Of a DNA stretch of 64,000 nucleotides, positions 17,070 to 24,407 are shown piece after piece; position 1 is the stretch's first letter; every line of letters begins with the position of its first letter. The notes beneath the pieces were generated by a model that did no database searches, had not been told where the DNA came from, and saw only the letters and a program-made list of their open reading frames with translations. Made by a program: the position numbers and the translations under genes. The stretch is taken from assembly GCF_000424185.1 (NCBI RefSeq), contig NZ_AUJK01000004.1, forward strand, positions 62,001 through 126,000. The letters are read 5' to 3'. This DNA is from Prevotella sp. AGR2160 (GTDB taxonomy: Bacteria; Bacteroidota; Bacteroidia; Bacteroidales; Bacteroidaceae).

Positions 17070-17512
17070 GGGTGCAGTAAATCTTGATTTTCTCCGTCGA
17101 AGACATGCCATTTCTCCTGCCATTCCTTATACCAGGCAGGACTATAGAGGATGAGCTGATAGTCCATATCCATAAATGCCTGGATAGAACGGCCGGTAGC
17201 GACGAGGCTGTCATCGGCGGTATCATGGATCTCATAGTCGAAGATCACCTTGGCGGAGATCGTCGGCCGGTAGATGATATCGATACGCGGCTTCATACCG
17301 TAGCGCAGTGGCTTCCGGTAGCGGATCGTCTCCTCGGCGATGGGGGCATAGCAGTGGTGGTTGAAATAGTTCATATAGTCGAGGCCATACTCCGCCCCGA
17401 AAGCCTCCCGTGCGTCCTCGAGATAGAGGGCATAGGAGCCATGCCATACCACATTCATCGAGTCGACCTCGCTGAAGCGGATATCAAATGTTTTCGATGT
17501 CTTCAGTTGCAT
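17066..17512 (-). CDS. 4HBT hot-dog acyl thioesterase (ApeK-like)
   Basis: 148 residues. The N-terminus FDIRFSEVDSMNVVWHGSY carries the D-x(3-5)-W/H pattern of 4-hydroxybenzoyl-CoA thioesterase-type enzymes (DSMNVVWHG), followed by a hot-dog fold. In aryl-polyene clusters the equivalent protein is thought to release or edit acyl-ACP intermediates. Its TGA overlaps the next ATG, indicating coupling with the ketosynthase. Predicted cytoplasmic, no signal peptide. Confidence 0.82.
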   Translation of the reverse strand: MQLKTSKTFDIRFSEVDSMNVVWHGSYALYLEDAREAFGAEYGLDYMNYFNHHCYAPIAEETIRYRKPLRYGMKPRIDIIYRPTISAKVIFDYEIHDTADDSLVATGRSIQAFMDMDYQLILYSPAWYKEWQEKWHVFDGENQDLLHP

Positions 17513-17515
17513 ATA

Positions 17516-17977
17516 TTATTCTTCTTTCACCGCCAACTTGATCTGTGCCGTCACGAGGGTCTCATCCCCCCGGGTGATGACAGCGTTGGCGAGGGTCATG
17601 CCCAGGAGTTCCTGGACGACAGTGACGGTGGTGCGGATGGTATCGCCGGCTTTCGGATGCCCACTGACATGCAGCTTCCGCACGGCACCGATGACGCCGA
17701 TCTGTACCCCTTTCTTCAGAATATACTTGTTGACATAGCCGATACGGGCGGCGCAGGTCTGCGCGATATTCTCCGTCATTCCTGCCGTCGCGAAACGGCC
17801 ATTGTCGACAAAGAGGTTATCGGGACGGATCGTGGTCTCCGTAGCCGTCGTCGTCTCATCGAAGGCCACGAGGGAGCCGATCATCACAAACGGCTCCTGT
17901 TGCGGCAGCAGCGTATGGATGTCAATGGAACGGAGAAAGGAAGAGGAAGGTTTCCTGAAATCTATTTCTTCTTTCAT
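17516..17977 (-). CDS. ApeP-like 3-hydroxyacyl-ACP dehydratase (hot-dog)
   Basis: 153 residues from ATG 17977, since the upstream gene ends at 17983. The motif LLPQQEPFVMIGSLV and a later ENIAQTCAARIGY match the FabZ-related dehydratase subfamily found as ApeP. Together with the ApeI-like protein at 11340 it would form the dehydratase pair that introduces trans double bonds. Spacing to neighbours is 3 and 5 bp. Confidence 0.82.
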   Translation of the reverse strand: MKEEIDFRKPSSSFLRSIDIHTLLPQQEPFVMIGSLVAFDETTTATETTIRPDNLFVDNGRFATAGMTENIAQTCAARIGYVNKYILKKGVQIGVIGAVRKLHVSGHPKAGDTIRTTVTVVQELLGMTLANAVITRGDETLVTAQIKLAVKEE

Positions 17978-17982
17978 GGGAT

Positions 17983-18885
17983 TTATTGTTTCCAAAATTC
18001 ATAATAGTTATACCACTGGTCGGGGAAGCGCTTCACCGTACGCTCGAGTTCCGCGACATAGTCCTCGGCGAGCTGGCACACCTGCTGCTTCCGCGGCGCC
18101 TCCTTGTCATAATGGAGTTCATGGACGAACGCCGTATAGCCCGTGCACGAGGTCTTCATGACATTGATGGTGATACAGTCGACCCCACGCATGGCGGCGA
18201 CACTGAAAGGCCCAGCGGGGAAGTTGGCCGGGGCGCCGAGGAAGTCGAGGGTGACATGGCGCGGCGATCCGAAGAGACGGTCGGCGGGGAGGCTGACGAT
18301 CTCACCGGCCGCGAGGGCTTCCTCGATGCGGAAGAGATGACTCATGTCCTTGCGCACGGGGATCATACGGATATGGTTTCCCGTGAACATGCGGTCACGG
18401 TTCTCCATCACCGTCGCCTTCTCACCGAGATAGACGAGGGCGTTGAAGGGTTTGTTACCGGAGTCGAAGGTATAGCCCGCAAGCTCATAACAGCCGATAT
18501 GACTGCTGAAGATCACGAAGGGCTCCTTGCTGTCACGGTGGCGCTCGAAGATCTCCTGTCCGATGACTTTCACGTCGTAGTGGCGGCCGGCATACATGGC
18601 GAACTTATCCATGACGACCTGCGAGAAGAGGACATGGTCCTTGTAGGTCATCCACAGCGAGCGCAAGGGGCCGAAGCCCTGGCGCTGCCGGAAATAGTGG
18701 TAGATAATCCGGCCGCTGCGGGAGAAGTGGGCCACGAAGGGGATGATGAAGAGGGCTACGAAGACATACCAGAAGCGCACATCCGAATGGCGGAGCACAC
18801 GGATGAGCCATCGGAGCATGAACGTGTTGCCGAACGTGTTGCCGGCCCACGCCTTCTGATTGCCTGTCTCGCGGTCTGTCGTCAT
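17983..18885 (-). CDS. LpxL/HtrB-like lysophospholipid acyltransferase
   Basis: 300 residues with an N-terminal hydrophobic helix (about 39-57). The LpxL-type catalytic region reads FVIFSSHIGCYELAGY, with His in the HX4E-like position, followed by RKDMSHLFRIEEAL. Proteins of this kind are present in aryl-polyene clusters and probably transfer the polyene acyl chain onto a lipid anchor at the cytoplasmic face of the inner membrane. It starts 1 bp after the ACP stop, so ACP and acyltransferase are translated together, fitting an ACP-to-lipid transfer. Confidence 0.8.
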   Translation of the reverse strand: MTTDRETGNQKAWAGNTFGNTFMLRWLIRVLRHSDVRFWYVFVALFIIPFVAHFSRSGRIIYHYFRQRQGFGPLRSLWMTYKDHVLFSQVVMDKFAMYAGRHYDVKVIGQEIFERHRDSKEPFVIFSSHIGCYELAGYTFDSGNKPFNALVYLGEKATVMENRDRMFTGNHIRMIPVRKDMSHLFRIEEALAAGEIVSLPADRLFGSPRHVTLDFLGAPANFPAGPFSVAAMRGVDCITINVMKTSCTGYTAFVHELHYDKEAPRKQQVCQLAEDYVAELERTVKRFPDQWYNYYEFWKQ

Positions 18886-18886
18886 C

Positions 18887-19129
18887 CTATCCTAACTTCT
18901 TCTCGATATAATCACAGAAGTCCTTCAGCGTGATGACATTCTGCATCTCCTCGGGCTTGATCTTAAATCCGAACTTCTTCTCTACGATGACAACGATATC
19001 TACGAAGTCAAGGCTGTCAATGCCCATATCGTCCTTCAACTTGGCATCATCCTTGATCTTGTCCTCGTCAATCTCGAGGTCCTCAATGAGAAACTCGCGT
19101 ACTTTTTCTTCAATTTCTTGTCGTGACAT
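18887..19129 (-). CDS. Acyl carrier protein (second)
   Basis: 80 residues with the phosphopantetheine site GIDSLDFVDIV (Ser near 39) and a mostly acidic surface. It lies between the methyltransferase (8 bp) and the LpxL-like acyltransferase (1 bp). Sequence differs clearly from the ACP at 15017. It is probably the carrier that delivers starter or finished chains to the acyltransferase. Confidence 0.9.
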   Translation of the reverse strand: MSRQEIEEKVREFLIEDLEIDEDKIKDDAKLKDDMGIDSLDFVDIVVIVEKKFGFKIKPEEMQNVITLKDFCDYIEKKLG

Positions 19130-19137
19130 ATTTTCTT

Positions 19138-20244
19138 TTATTGCTTAATTCTACAAACTATGATCGAATGTCCCTGTCCCAGATGGTCATGAATGGTCTC
19201 GATCTCCAAGCCGGCAGCATGGATGCAATGCTCCATATCCTCCGTGTTGTACATTTTTGAGTTGCCATTGGCAAGGGCGGTGAAATAAAGACTCGTAAGG
19301 GTAAGACAGAGCGTTGCCGGCTCATATTTCTGACGGTCCCAGAGAGTCTCCATAATATAGATACGTGTATTCGCCGTCATCGCCGCACGGGCACGACGGA
19401 GGATACTGATGATCTGCGGCATACTGAAACAGTCGAGGAACTGGCTCATCCAGATAGCATCGGGACCCTCCGCCTGCTTCGGGAAGGCCTGCTGCTCGTC
19501 GAGGAGGTTGATGCCATAGCCGCTGATGCGGTCGGCACCCTTCTTCCCGCGGATATTCGCCTGCATCATCTCAATCTGCTGCGGCAGATCGAGGACGGTG
19601 ACACGGGCCTCGGGACTATAGTCGACACAACGCAGTGCCCACTTACCCGTATTGCCGCCGACATCATAGAGCGTGCACACCTGATGCTCGTCGAAGACAA
19701 TCTTCAGGGCCTCGGGGAATGACGAGTCACTATAGAAATGGTCGAATCCGAACCAGCTCTTCTGCACCTGCGGCGGCAGCGATGACAGTCCCTCATAGAT
19801 CGTCGGCCACGGTCCGAAATGCTTCAGGCCCTCGGGCTTGCCATCCTTCAGCGCCTCCTCGAGATGGAACCAGCCCTCGTAGTTGACATCATGGTTGAAA
19901 TCGATGTTCACACGGGTGGCGGGGTCGTTGAGGAGGAACCAGCCGGTCTTCGAGATCGTATACCGATCGGTGTCGGGATCAACGAGGACAGTGCCGATGC
20001 TCAGTGAGGCCTCAAACAGACATTTCACGGCATAGTCGGAGAGATGGGTCTTCTCCACGACCTCCTGGCGCGTCAGCCCGTTGTCGCTGTCACGGAGCAA
20101 CTCGAGGATTCCCCATTTCACCATGAGGCGTGAGGCCTCGAAAATGACGGGTCCCCACGCGATATATTCCGCCAGGCGCTGGGCCTCCGGGGCTTTGAGG
20201 TGTTCCTCCGTATAGGTTTTCTTCAGACTTTCCGATAAATGCAT
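19138..20244 (-). CDS. SAM-dependent O-methyltransferase (COMT-like)
   Basis: 368 residues. An N-terminal dimerisation/winged-helix part (LTRQEVVEKTHLSDYAVKC) precedes a Rossmann fold with the SAM-binding motif LYDVGGNTGKWAL (near 193) and a following acidic VTVLDLPQQIEMM. This is the plant COMT/hydroxyneurosporene methyltransferase layout. In aryl-polyene clusters a methyltransferase decorates the aromatic head group. It is the second gene of the operon. A methylated aryl head group is inferred, not shown. Confidence 0.82.
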   Translation of the reverse strand: MHLSESLKKTYTEEHLKAPEAQRLAEYIAWGPVIFEASRLMVKWGILELLRDSDNGLTRQEVVEKTHLSDYAVKCLFEASLSIGTVLVDPDTDRYTISKTGWFLLNDPATRVNIDFNHDVNYEGWFHLEEALKDGKPEGLKHFGPWPTIYEGLSSLPPQVQKSWFGFDHFYSDSSFPEALKIVFDEHQVCTLYDVGGNTGKWALRCVDYSPEARVTVLDLPQQIEMMQANIRGKKGADRISGYGINLLDEQQAFPKQAEGPDAIWMSQFLDCFSMPQIISILRRARAAMTANTRIYIMETLWDRQKYEPATLCLTLTSLYFTALANGNSKMYNTEDMEHCIHAAGLEIETIHDHLGQGHSIIVCRIKQ

Positions 20245-20255
20245 AGCATTTCATT

Positions 20256-21476
20256 TTATTTTCTTAGAACCAATGCCGCATTCGTCCCGCCAAACCCAAA
20301 GGAGTTGCTCAGGACTGTATGGAGCGGTGTATGGACGGTGACGGGCGTGATATTCAACCCCTCGGAATCTTCGTCGGGATGCTCGAAATTGACATTCGGT
20401 GCCACAAAGCCATGCTGCATCATCAACGTACAGTAGACGGCCTCACTGGCACCGGCCATCCAGCACTCATGACCCGTCATCGACTTCGTACTGCTGATGA
20501 GGGCACGACGGCCGCGGAAGAGCTCACCGAGAGCACGAGCCTCATACATGTCGCCCTGCGGCGTAGAGGTGGCATGGGCATTGATATAGTCGATATCGTC
20601 TGCCGTGACTCCGGCATCTGCCATCGCACGCTCCATGGCGATACGACAGCCGCCGTCACTCGGCGTGGAGATTCCGCCGCCATTACTCGAGAAGCCATAG
20701 CCACAGACCTCCGCGAGGATCGTGGCGCCACGGGCCACGGCATGGTCGTAGTCCTCGAGAACGAGGGCGGCAGCGCCGCCACTGGGCACGAGGCCGTCAC
20801 GGTCCTTGTCGAAGGGACGGCTGGCCTTCGTCGGCTCATCCATGCGGACGGAAAAGGCACCAAGGGCATCGAAGGACGCCATGGCGTAGATATTCGACTC
20901 CTGGGCACCACCCACGAGGACCATGTCCTGCAGACCCTGACGGATCATCATCATGCCCAGGCCGATGCTGTGACTGCCACTGGCACAGGCGGCACTGACG
21001 GTGAAGTTGATGCCACGGAGATGGAAGATCGTACAGAGGTTCATGTTCACCGTGGAGTTCATCGACTGGAACACATGGCCGTAGCCGAGCATCGCCGAGT
21101 CATGTTTCTCGTCCATGATCTTCGCCGACTCGATGACGGGCTCTGCCGACGAGTCATTACCGAAGATACAGCCGACCTCATGGTGCTGAAGATAATCGGC
21201 ATCAACACCGGCCTGACGGAAAGCGTCCCTACTGGCCATAAAGGCATAGCGGGCTTCCTGCGACAGTCCGGCACGGGTATGACGGTCGAGGTCCTTCTTC
21301 GTGAGCTGAGGCTCGGGGACGATGCCACAGAGGCCGGAGCGATAACCGTATTTCAACCGATCCTGGTCGAGACCGATTCCCGACCGTCCCTGTTCCAGGG
21401 ACTCCGTGACCTCGGACAGTGTCGTGCCGAGGCACGACCAGATCCCCATTCCCGTTATAACGACTCTTCTTCCCAT
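20256..21476 (-). CDS. Beta-ketoacyl-ACP synthase (FabB/FabF-like), first gene of the operon
   Basis: 406 residues from ATG 21476 (MGRRVVITGMGIWSCLGT). The active-site Cys lies in VSAACASGSHSIG near 162, His in INAHATSTPQGD and MTGHECWMAGAS. It is a complete stand-alone KAS I/II-type enzyme without the C-terminal extension seen in its two cluster partners. It leads the operon, with a good promoter at 21504-21535 and 11 bp to the methyltransferase. Confidence 0.88.
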   Translation of the reverse strand: MGRRVVITGMGIWSCLGTTLSEVTESLEQGRSGIGLDQDRLKYGYRSGLCGIVPEPQLTKKDLDRHTRAGLSQEARYAFMASRDAFRQAGVDADYLQHHEVGCIFGNDSSAEPVIESAKIMDEKHDSAMLGYGHVFQSMNSTVNMNLCTIFHLRGINFTVSAACASGSHSIGLGMMMIRQGLQDMVLVGGAQESNIYAMASFDALGAFSVRMDEPTKASRPFDKDRDGLVPSGGAAALVLEDYDHAVARGATILAEVCGYGFSSNGGGISTPSDGGCRIAMERAMADAGVTADDIDYINAHATSTPQGDMYEARALGELFRGRRALISSTKSMTGHECWMAGASEAVYCTLMMQHGFVAPNVNFEHPDEDSEGLNITPVTVHTPLHTVLSNSFGFGGTNAALVLRK

Positions 21477-21503
21477 TTTTGACAGATTATAGTTCTTAGA
21501 CTG

Positions 21504-21535
21504 CAAAGTTAAACACTTTTTTCGGGATAAGCAAA
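21504..21535 (-). promoter_or_regulatory. Promoter of the aryl-polyene-type operon
   Basis: On the minus strand TTTG (21535-21532) is followed after 20 nt by TAACTTTG (21511-21504), an exact match to the Bacteroidetes consensus, 27 bp before the first ketosynthase ATG. Confidence 0.75.
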
Positions 21536-21679
21536 AAAACAGAAAGAATTTTATGGATAATGCTGGTGCAAACGGAAAACGGTGAATGGAAAATGGTGAA
21601 TCGTGGTGGTTTGTTTTTTACGAAGAAAAAAAACAACATAAAAACCGACTGCACATTCCAGTGGCATCGCACGGCGTTG

Positions 21680-21786
21680 TTTTTTTGCAACGGATGACAC
21701 GGATTTACACGGGCGATGATCCGTGAAATTCCGTGTTTTCCGTTGCAAAAAAATATTGTCCGTGAAAATCCGTGTTTTCTGTTGCC
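21680..21786. repeat. Long imperfect palindrome with an extra half copy
   Basis: Arms 21680-21712 and 21721-21753 (33 nt each, about 4 mismatches, 8-nt loop) start with T7GCAACGGA and end in TCCGTTGCA7. A second copy of the right arm follows at 21758-21786. The structure separates the pigment operon from the polysaccharide locus. The A/T7 tracts flanking the stem would let it act as a bidirectional terminator. Confidence 0.8.
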
Positions 21787-21791
21787 AATAT

Positions 21792-24269
21792 TCAGAACGA
21801 GAGATCCGTTGCCTGGAGGGTCGGACTGACGGCCTTGAGGGTGACGGAACGAGTGTTGTCATCGGGACGGATGACGACGAGGGCACGGCCCATGAAGGCC
21901 TTGCGGTGGTTGGCCCGGAAGCGCTCCATGGAGAACGGACAACCATTGTCGACACCGAGGATCGTGCCACCACTGACTTCAAACGTGATATCGTCATCGG
22001 CCCAGGGACAGAGGTTGCCGTCCTTGTCGACGACATCGGCCTCAACGAAGACGGTGTTCTTGCCACGGTAGTCCTCCGAGAGACGGACGGTATAGGGTGC
22101 TCCTGCCGTGCGGATCGTCTCCGTATTCACGACCCTACCCTTCTTGCGCGCCACGACCTTCACCTCTCCGGGCTCATACGTCACACGCCAGGCCACATGA
22201 TAGTCTTCATGCAATCCTTTCACGGGCGATTGTGGTTCCCCGGTTTGCGGATCATGATGAATCATGTCCCTACGACGGATGCCCTGGCTCTTGCCGTTGA
22301 CGTAGAGCTCCACCTCATCAGCATGATTGTAGTAGCACCAGAGGTCGACGGTCTGTCCGGGGATCCAGTTCCAGTGGGGGAAGAGGTGGAGCACGGGCTT
22401 GTCGGTCCACTCACTCTGATACATGTAATAGCTGTCTTTCGGAAAACCGGCGAGGTCGATGATGCCGAAATAACTGCTGCGGGCGGGGAAGCCAAAGGGT
22501 GTCGGCTCACCGATATAGTCGAATCCTGTCCAGATAAACTGTCCGCTGACATAAGGCGTATGCTTCACGAGATCCCACGTCTCCTCATGGGTGTTGCCCC
22601 AGGGCACGCAGCTGTTGTCGTAGGCCGAGCACATCATCGTAGGATCGGTGAAGGGCTTGTCCCAGCGGTCGGGCTGCACGAAGAGGGAGTCGGAGGGCTG
22701 GCGGTAGTAGCCGCGCGTCTGCAGGGCGGAGACGCTCTCGGTGATGATGAACGGCTTGCCGGGGAAGTTCTTCGGCACGTCTTTCACGTAACTGTTGTGG
22801 TAGTTGAAGCCGATGAGGTCGAGGGCACCGCTACGGAAGAGGTGGTTGTTCGGATCAGGCTCGTTGCAACCGGCGGTGATGGGGCGTGAGGTATCGTAAC
22901 GGAGAATGACGGCGGTGAGCTGACGCGCCAGGGCCTCCTCCCAGCTCTGCCCCTTGAGCGCCTTCGCGTCAATCTTGTGACCGGCATTGAGGATGAGGTT
23001 GGCCTCCTCGAGGGAGAGGTTGTCGGCATTGGCAGAGGACCACTGTTCGAGGACCTCGTTGCCGATGGACCAGATCAGGATGCTCGGATGGTTACGGTCG
23101 CGGAGCACGAGGTCGGAGAGGTCGCGCTCATACCACCGGTCGAAATAGCGGGCATAGTCGTTTTCCGTCTTTTTCTTCCGCCACATGTCGAAGCTCTCAT
23201 CCATGACGATGAAGCCCATCGTGTCACACATATTGAGAAGTTCGGGCGCGGGCGGGTTATGACTGCAACGGATGGCGTTGACACCCATCTCCTTCAGCTT
23301 CACGAGTTGCCGGTGAAGGGCATCCTCGTTGAGGGCGGCACCGAGGCATCCGAGGTCGTGGTGCATGCATACGCCGTTGATCTTCATGTTCTTCCCATTG
23401 AGCCAGAAGCCTGTCTTGGCGTCGAAGCGGTAGGAGCGGAAGCCCGTAGTCGTGGTGACGGCATCGACGGTCTTCCCGTCGACGATGAGTTCCGTCTTCA
23501 CCGTGTAGACATTCGGCGTGGCGGGCGACCACAGCTGCGGATGGGGTACGGAGAAGGTCTGCTCGGGCGTCCCGCTCTCATGCTGCGCCACCTGCCGCCC
23601 CTGCGGATCGTAGACGGTATAGCGCACGGCGGGATGGGTGCCATGGGCACCGACATAAGAGACAGAGGCCGTTATAAAGCCCCTCCCTTTGGGAGGGGTT
23701 GAGGTAGGCCTTATGTCTACTCCCCAATGTTCTATATGCAGCGCATTGGTCGTCGTGAGCCACACATGGCGGTAGATGCCGCAGCCACTGTACCAGCGGC
23801 TGTTCGGCTGGTCACTGTCGTCGACCTTCACCGTGAGGATATTGTCGCCGTCGGCATGGAGCCACGGCGTGAGCTCATAGCGGAAGGGGCTGTAGCCATA
23901 GGGGCGTGTGCCGAGGCGGTGGCCGTTGATCCATACCGTAGCGTTCATATAGGCGCCGTCGAAATCGATGAACACCTTCTCGTCGCTCTTCGGGGAGAGG
24001 CGGAAATGCTTACGATACCAGCCGATACCACCGGGCAGCGCACCACCGCCGGCTCCCGACGGGTTGGAGGCGGCGAAGTCGCCCTCGATGGCCCAGTCAT
24101 GCGGCAGCGAGAGGCGTCGCCAGGAGCCGTCGGCGGTATTGTCCTGCCACAGGGTCGTGTCCTTATCGTTGAGACAGAACAGCCACCCCCCGTCGAAGTT
24201 CTGACGTTCACGGGCAGTGGCAGGGAGCAGCGCAGTGGCTGCAAGGAGGAATATAAGGAGTTTCTTCAT
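21792..24269 (-). CDS. GH2 beta-galactosidase of a xyloglucan-type PUL
   Basis: 825 residues. The signal peptide (1-19) is followed by a sugar-binding jelly roll (about 25-190), an immunoglobulin-like domain, a TIM barrel (about 290-600) with the acid/base Glu in SIGNEVLEQ (near 405) and the probable nucleophile in ITESVSAL (near 511), then C-terminal beta domains (DUF4982-like). GH2 enzymes in xyloglucan loci remove beta-galactosyl side chains in the periplasm. It is the last gene of the locus, after GH31. The coding sequence contains two palindromic repeat insertions (22248-22273 and 23680-23698), read in frame as RRDMIHHDPQ and PPKGRGF segments. Confidence 0.87.
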   Translation of the reverse strand: MKKLLIFLLAATALLPATARERQNFDGGWLFCLNDKDTTLWQDNTADGSWRRLSLPHDWAIEGDFAASNPSGAGGGALPGGIGWYRKHFRLSPKSDEKVFIDFDGAYMNATVWINGHRLGTRPYGYSPFRYELTPWLHADGDNILTVKVDDSDQPNSRWYSGCGIYRHVWLTTTNALHIEHWGVDIRPTSTPPKGRGFITASVSYVGAHGTHPAVRYTVYDPQGRQVAQHESGTPEQTFSVPHPQLWSPATPNVYTVKTELIVDGKTVDAVTTTTGFRSYRFDAKTGFWLNGKNMKINGVCMHHDLGCLGAALNEDALHRQLVKLKEMGVNAIRCSHNPPAPELLNMCDTMGFIVMDESFDMWRKKKTENDYARYFDRWYERDLSDLVLRDRNHPSILIWSIGNEVLEQWSSANADNLSLEEANLILNAGHKIDAKALKGQSWEEALARQLTAVILRYDTSRPITAGCNEPDPNNHLFRSGALDLIGFNYHNSYVKDVPKNFPGKPFIITESVSALQTRGYYRQPSDSLFVQPDRWDKPFTDPTMMCSAYDNSCVPWGNTHEETWDLVKHTPYVSGQFIWTGFDYIGEPTPFGFPARSSYFGIIDLAGFPKDSYYMYQSEWTDKPVLHLFPHWNWIPGQTVDLWCYYNHADEVELYVNGKSQGIRRRDMIHHDPQTGEPQSPVKGLHEDYHVAWRVTYEPGEVKVVARKKGRVVNTETIRTAGAPYTVRLSEDYRGKNTVFVEADVVDKDGNLCPWADDDITFEVSGGTILGVDNGCPFSMERFRANHRKAFMGRALVVIRPDDNTRSVTLKAVSPTLQATDLSF
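22248..22273. repeat. Family A palindrome inside the GH2 coding sequence
   Basis: A 26-bp copy differing from the intergenic consensus at one position (CGGATCATGATG, then AATCATGTCCCTAC). It is translated in frame within the C-terminal beta region without disrupting it. Confidence 0.85.
23680..23698. repeat. Perfect GC-rich palindrome inside the GH2 coding sequence
   Basis: CCCCTCCC-TTT-GGGAGGGG, 8-bp arms with a 3-nt loop. Such hairpins are normally intergenic. It is read as part of a PTSTPPKGRGF insertion in the N-terminal jelly-roll/Ig junction. Confidence 0.8.
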
Positions 24270-24292
24270 ATTTTTATAGGATTATGCGCTTC

Positions 24293-24394
24293 CTTGCGCT
24301 TGCAAAGCGCAAGCACCCAACGGCAGGCCAACCGAGGCACCCAACGGCAGGCCTCTCGAGGCAACCTTGCCCCCGCCCTATTCGGGGCGGGGGC
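24293..24394. repeat. Intergenic repeat block between GH31 and GH2
   Basis: Three structures lie in tandem: a 9-bp palindrome CTTGCGCTT-GCA-AAGCGCAAG (24293-24313); two direct 24-nt units starting GCACCCAACGGCAGGCC (24313-24336 and 24337-24360); and a GC-rich hairpin GCCCCCGCCC/GGGCGGGGGC (24369-24378, 24385-24394). No U-tract follows, so attenuation of GH2 expression is possible but unproven. Confidence 0.75.
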
Positions 24395-24407
24395 AGGGGG
24401 TGAGGCT

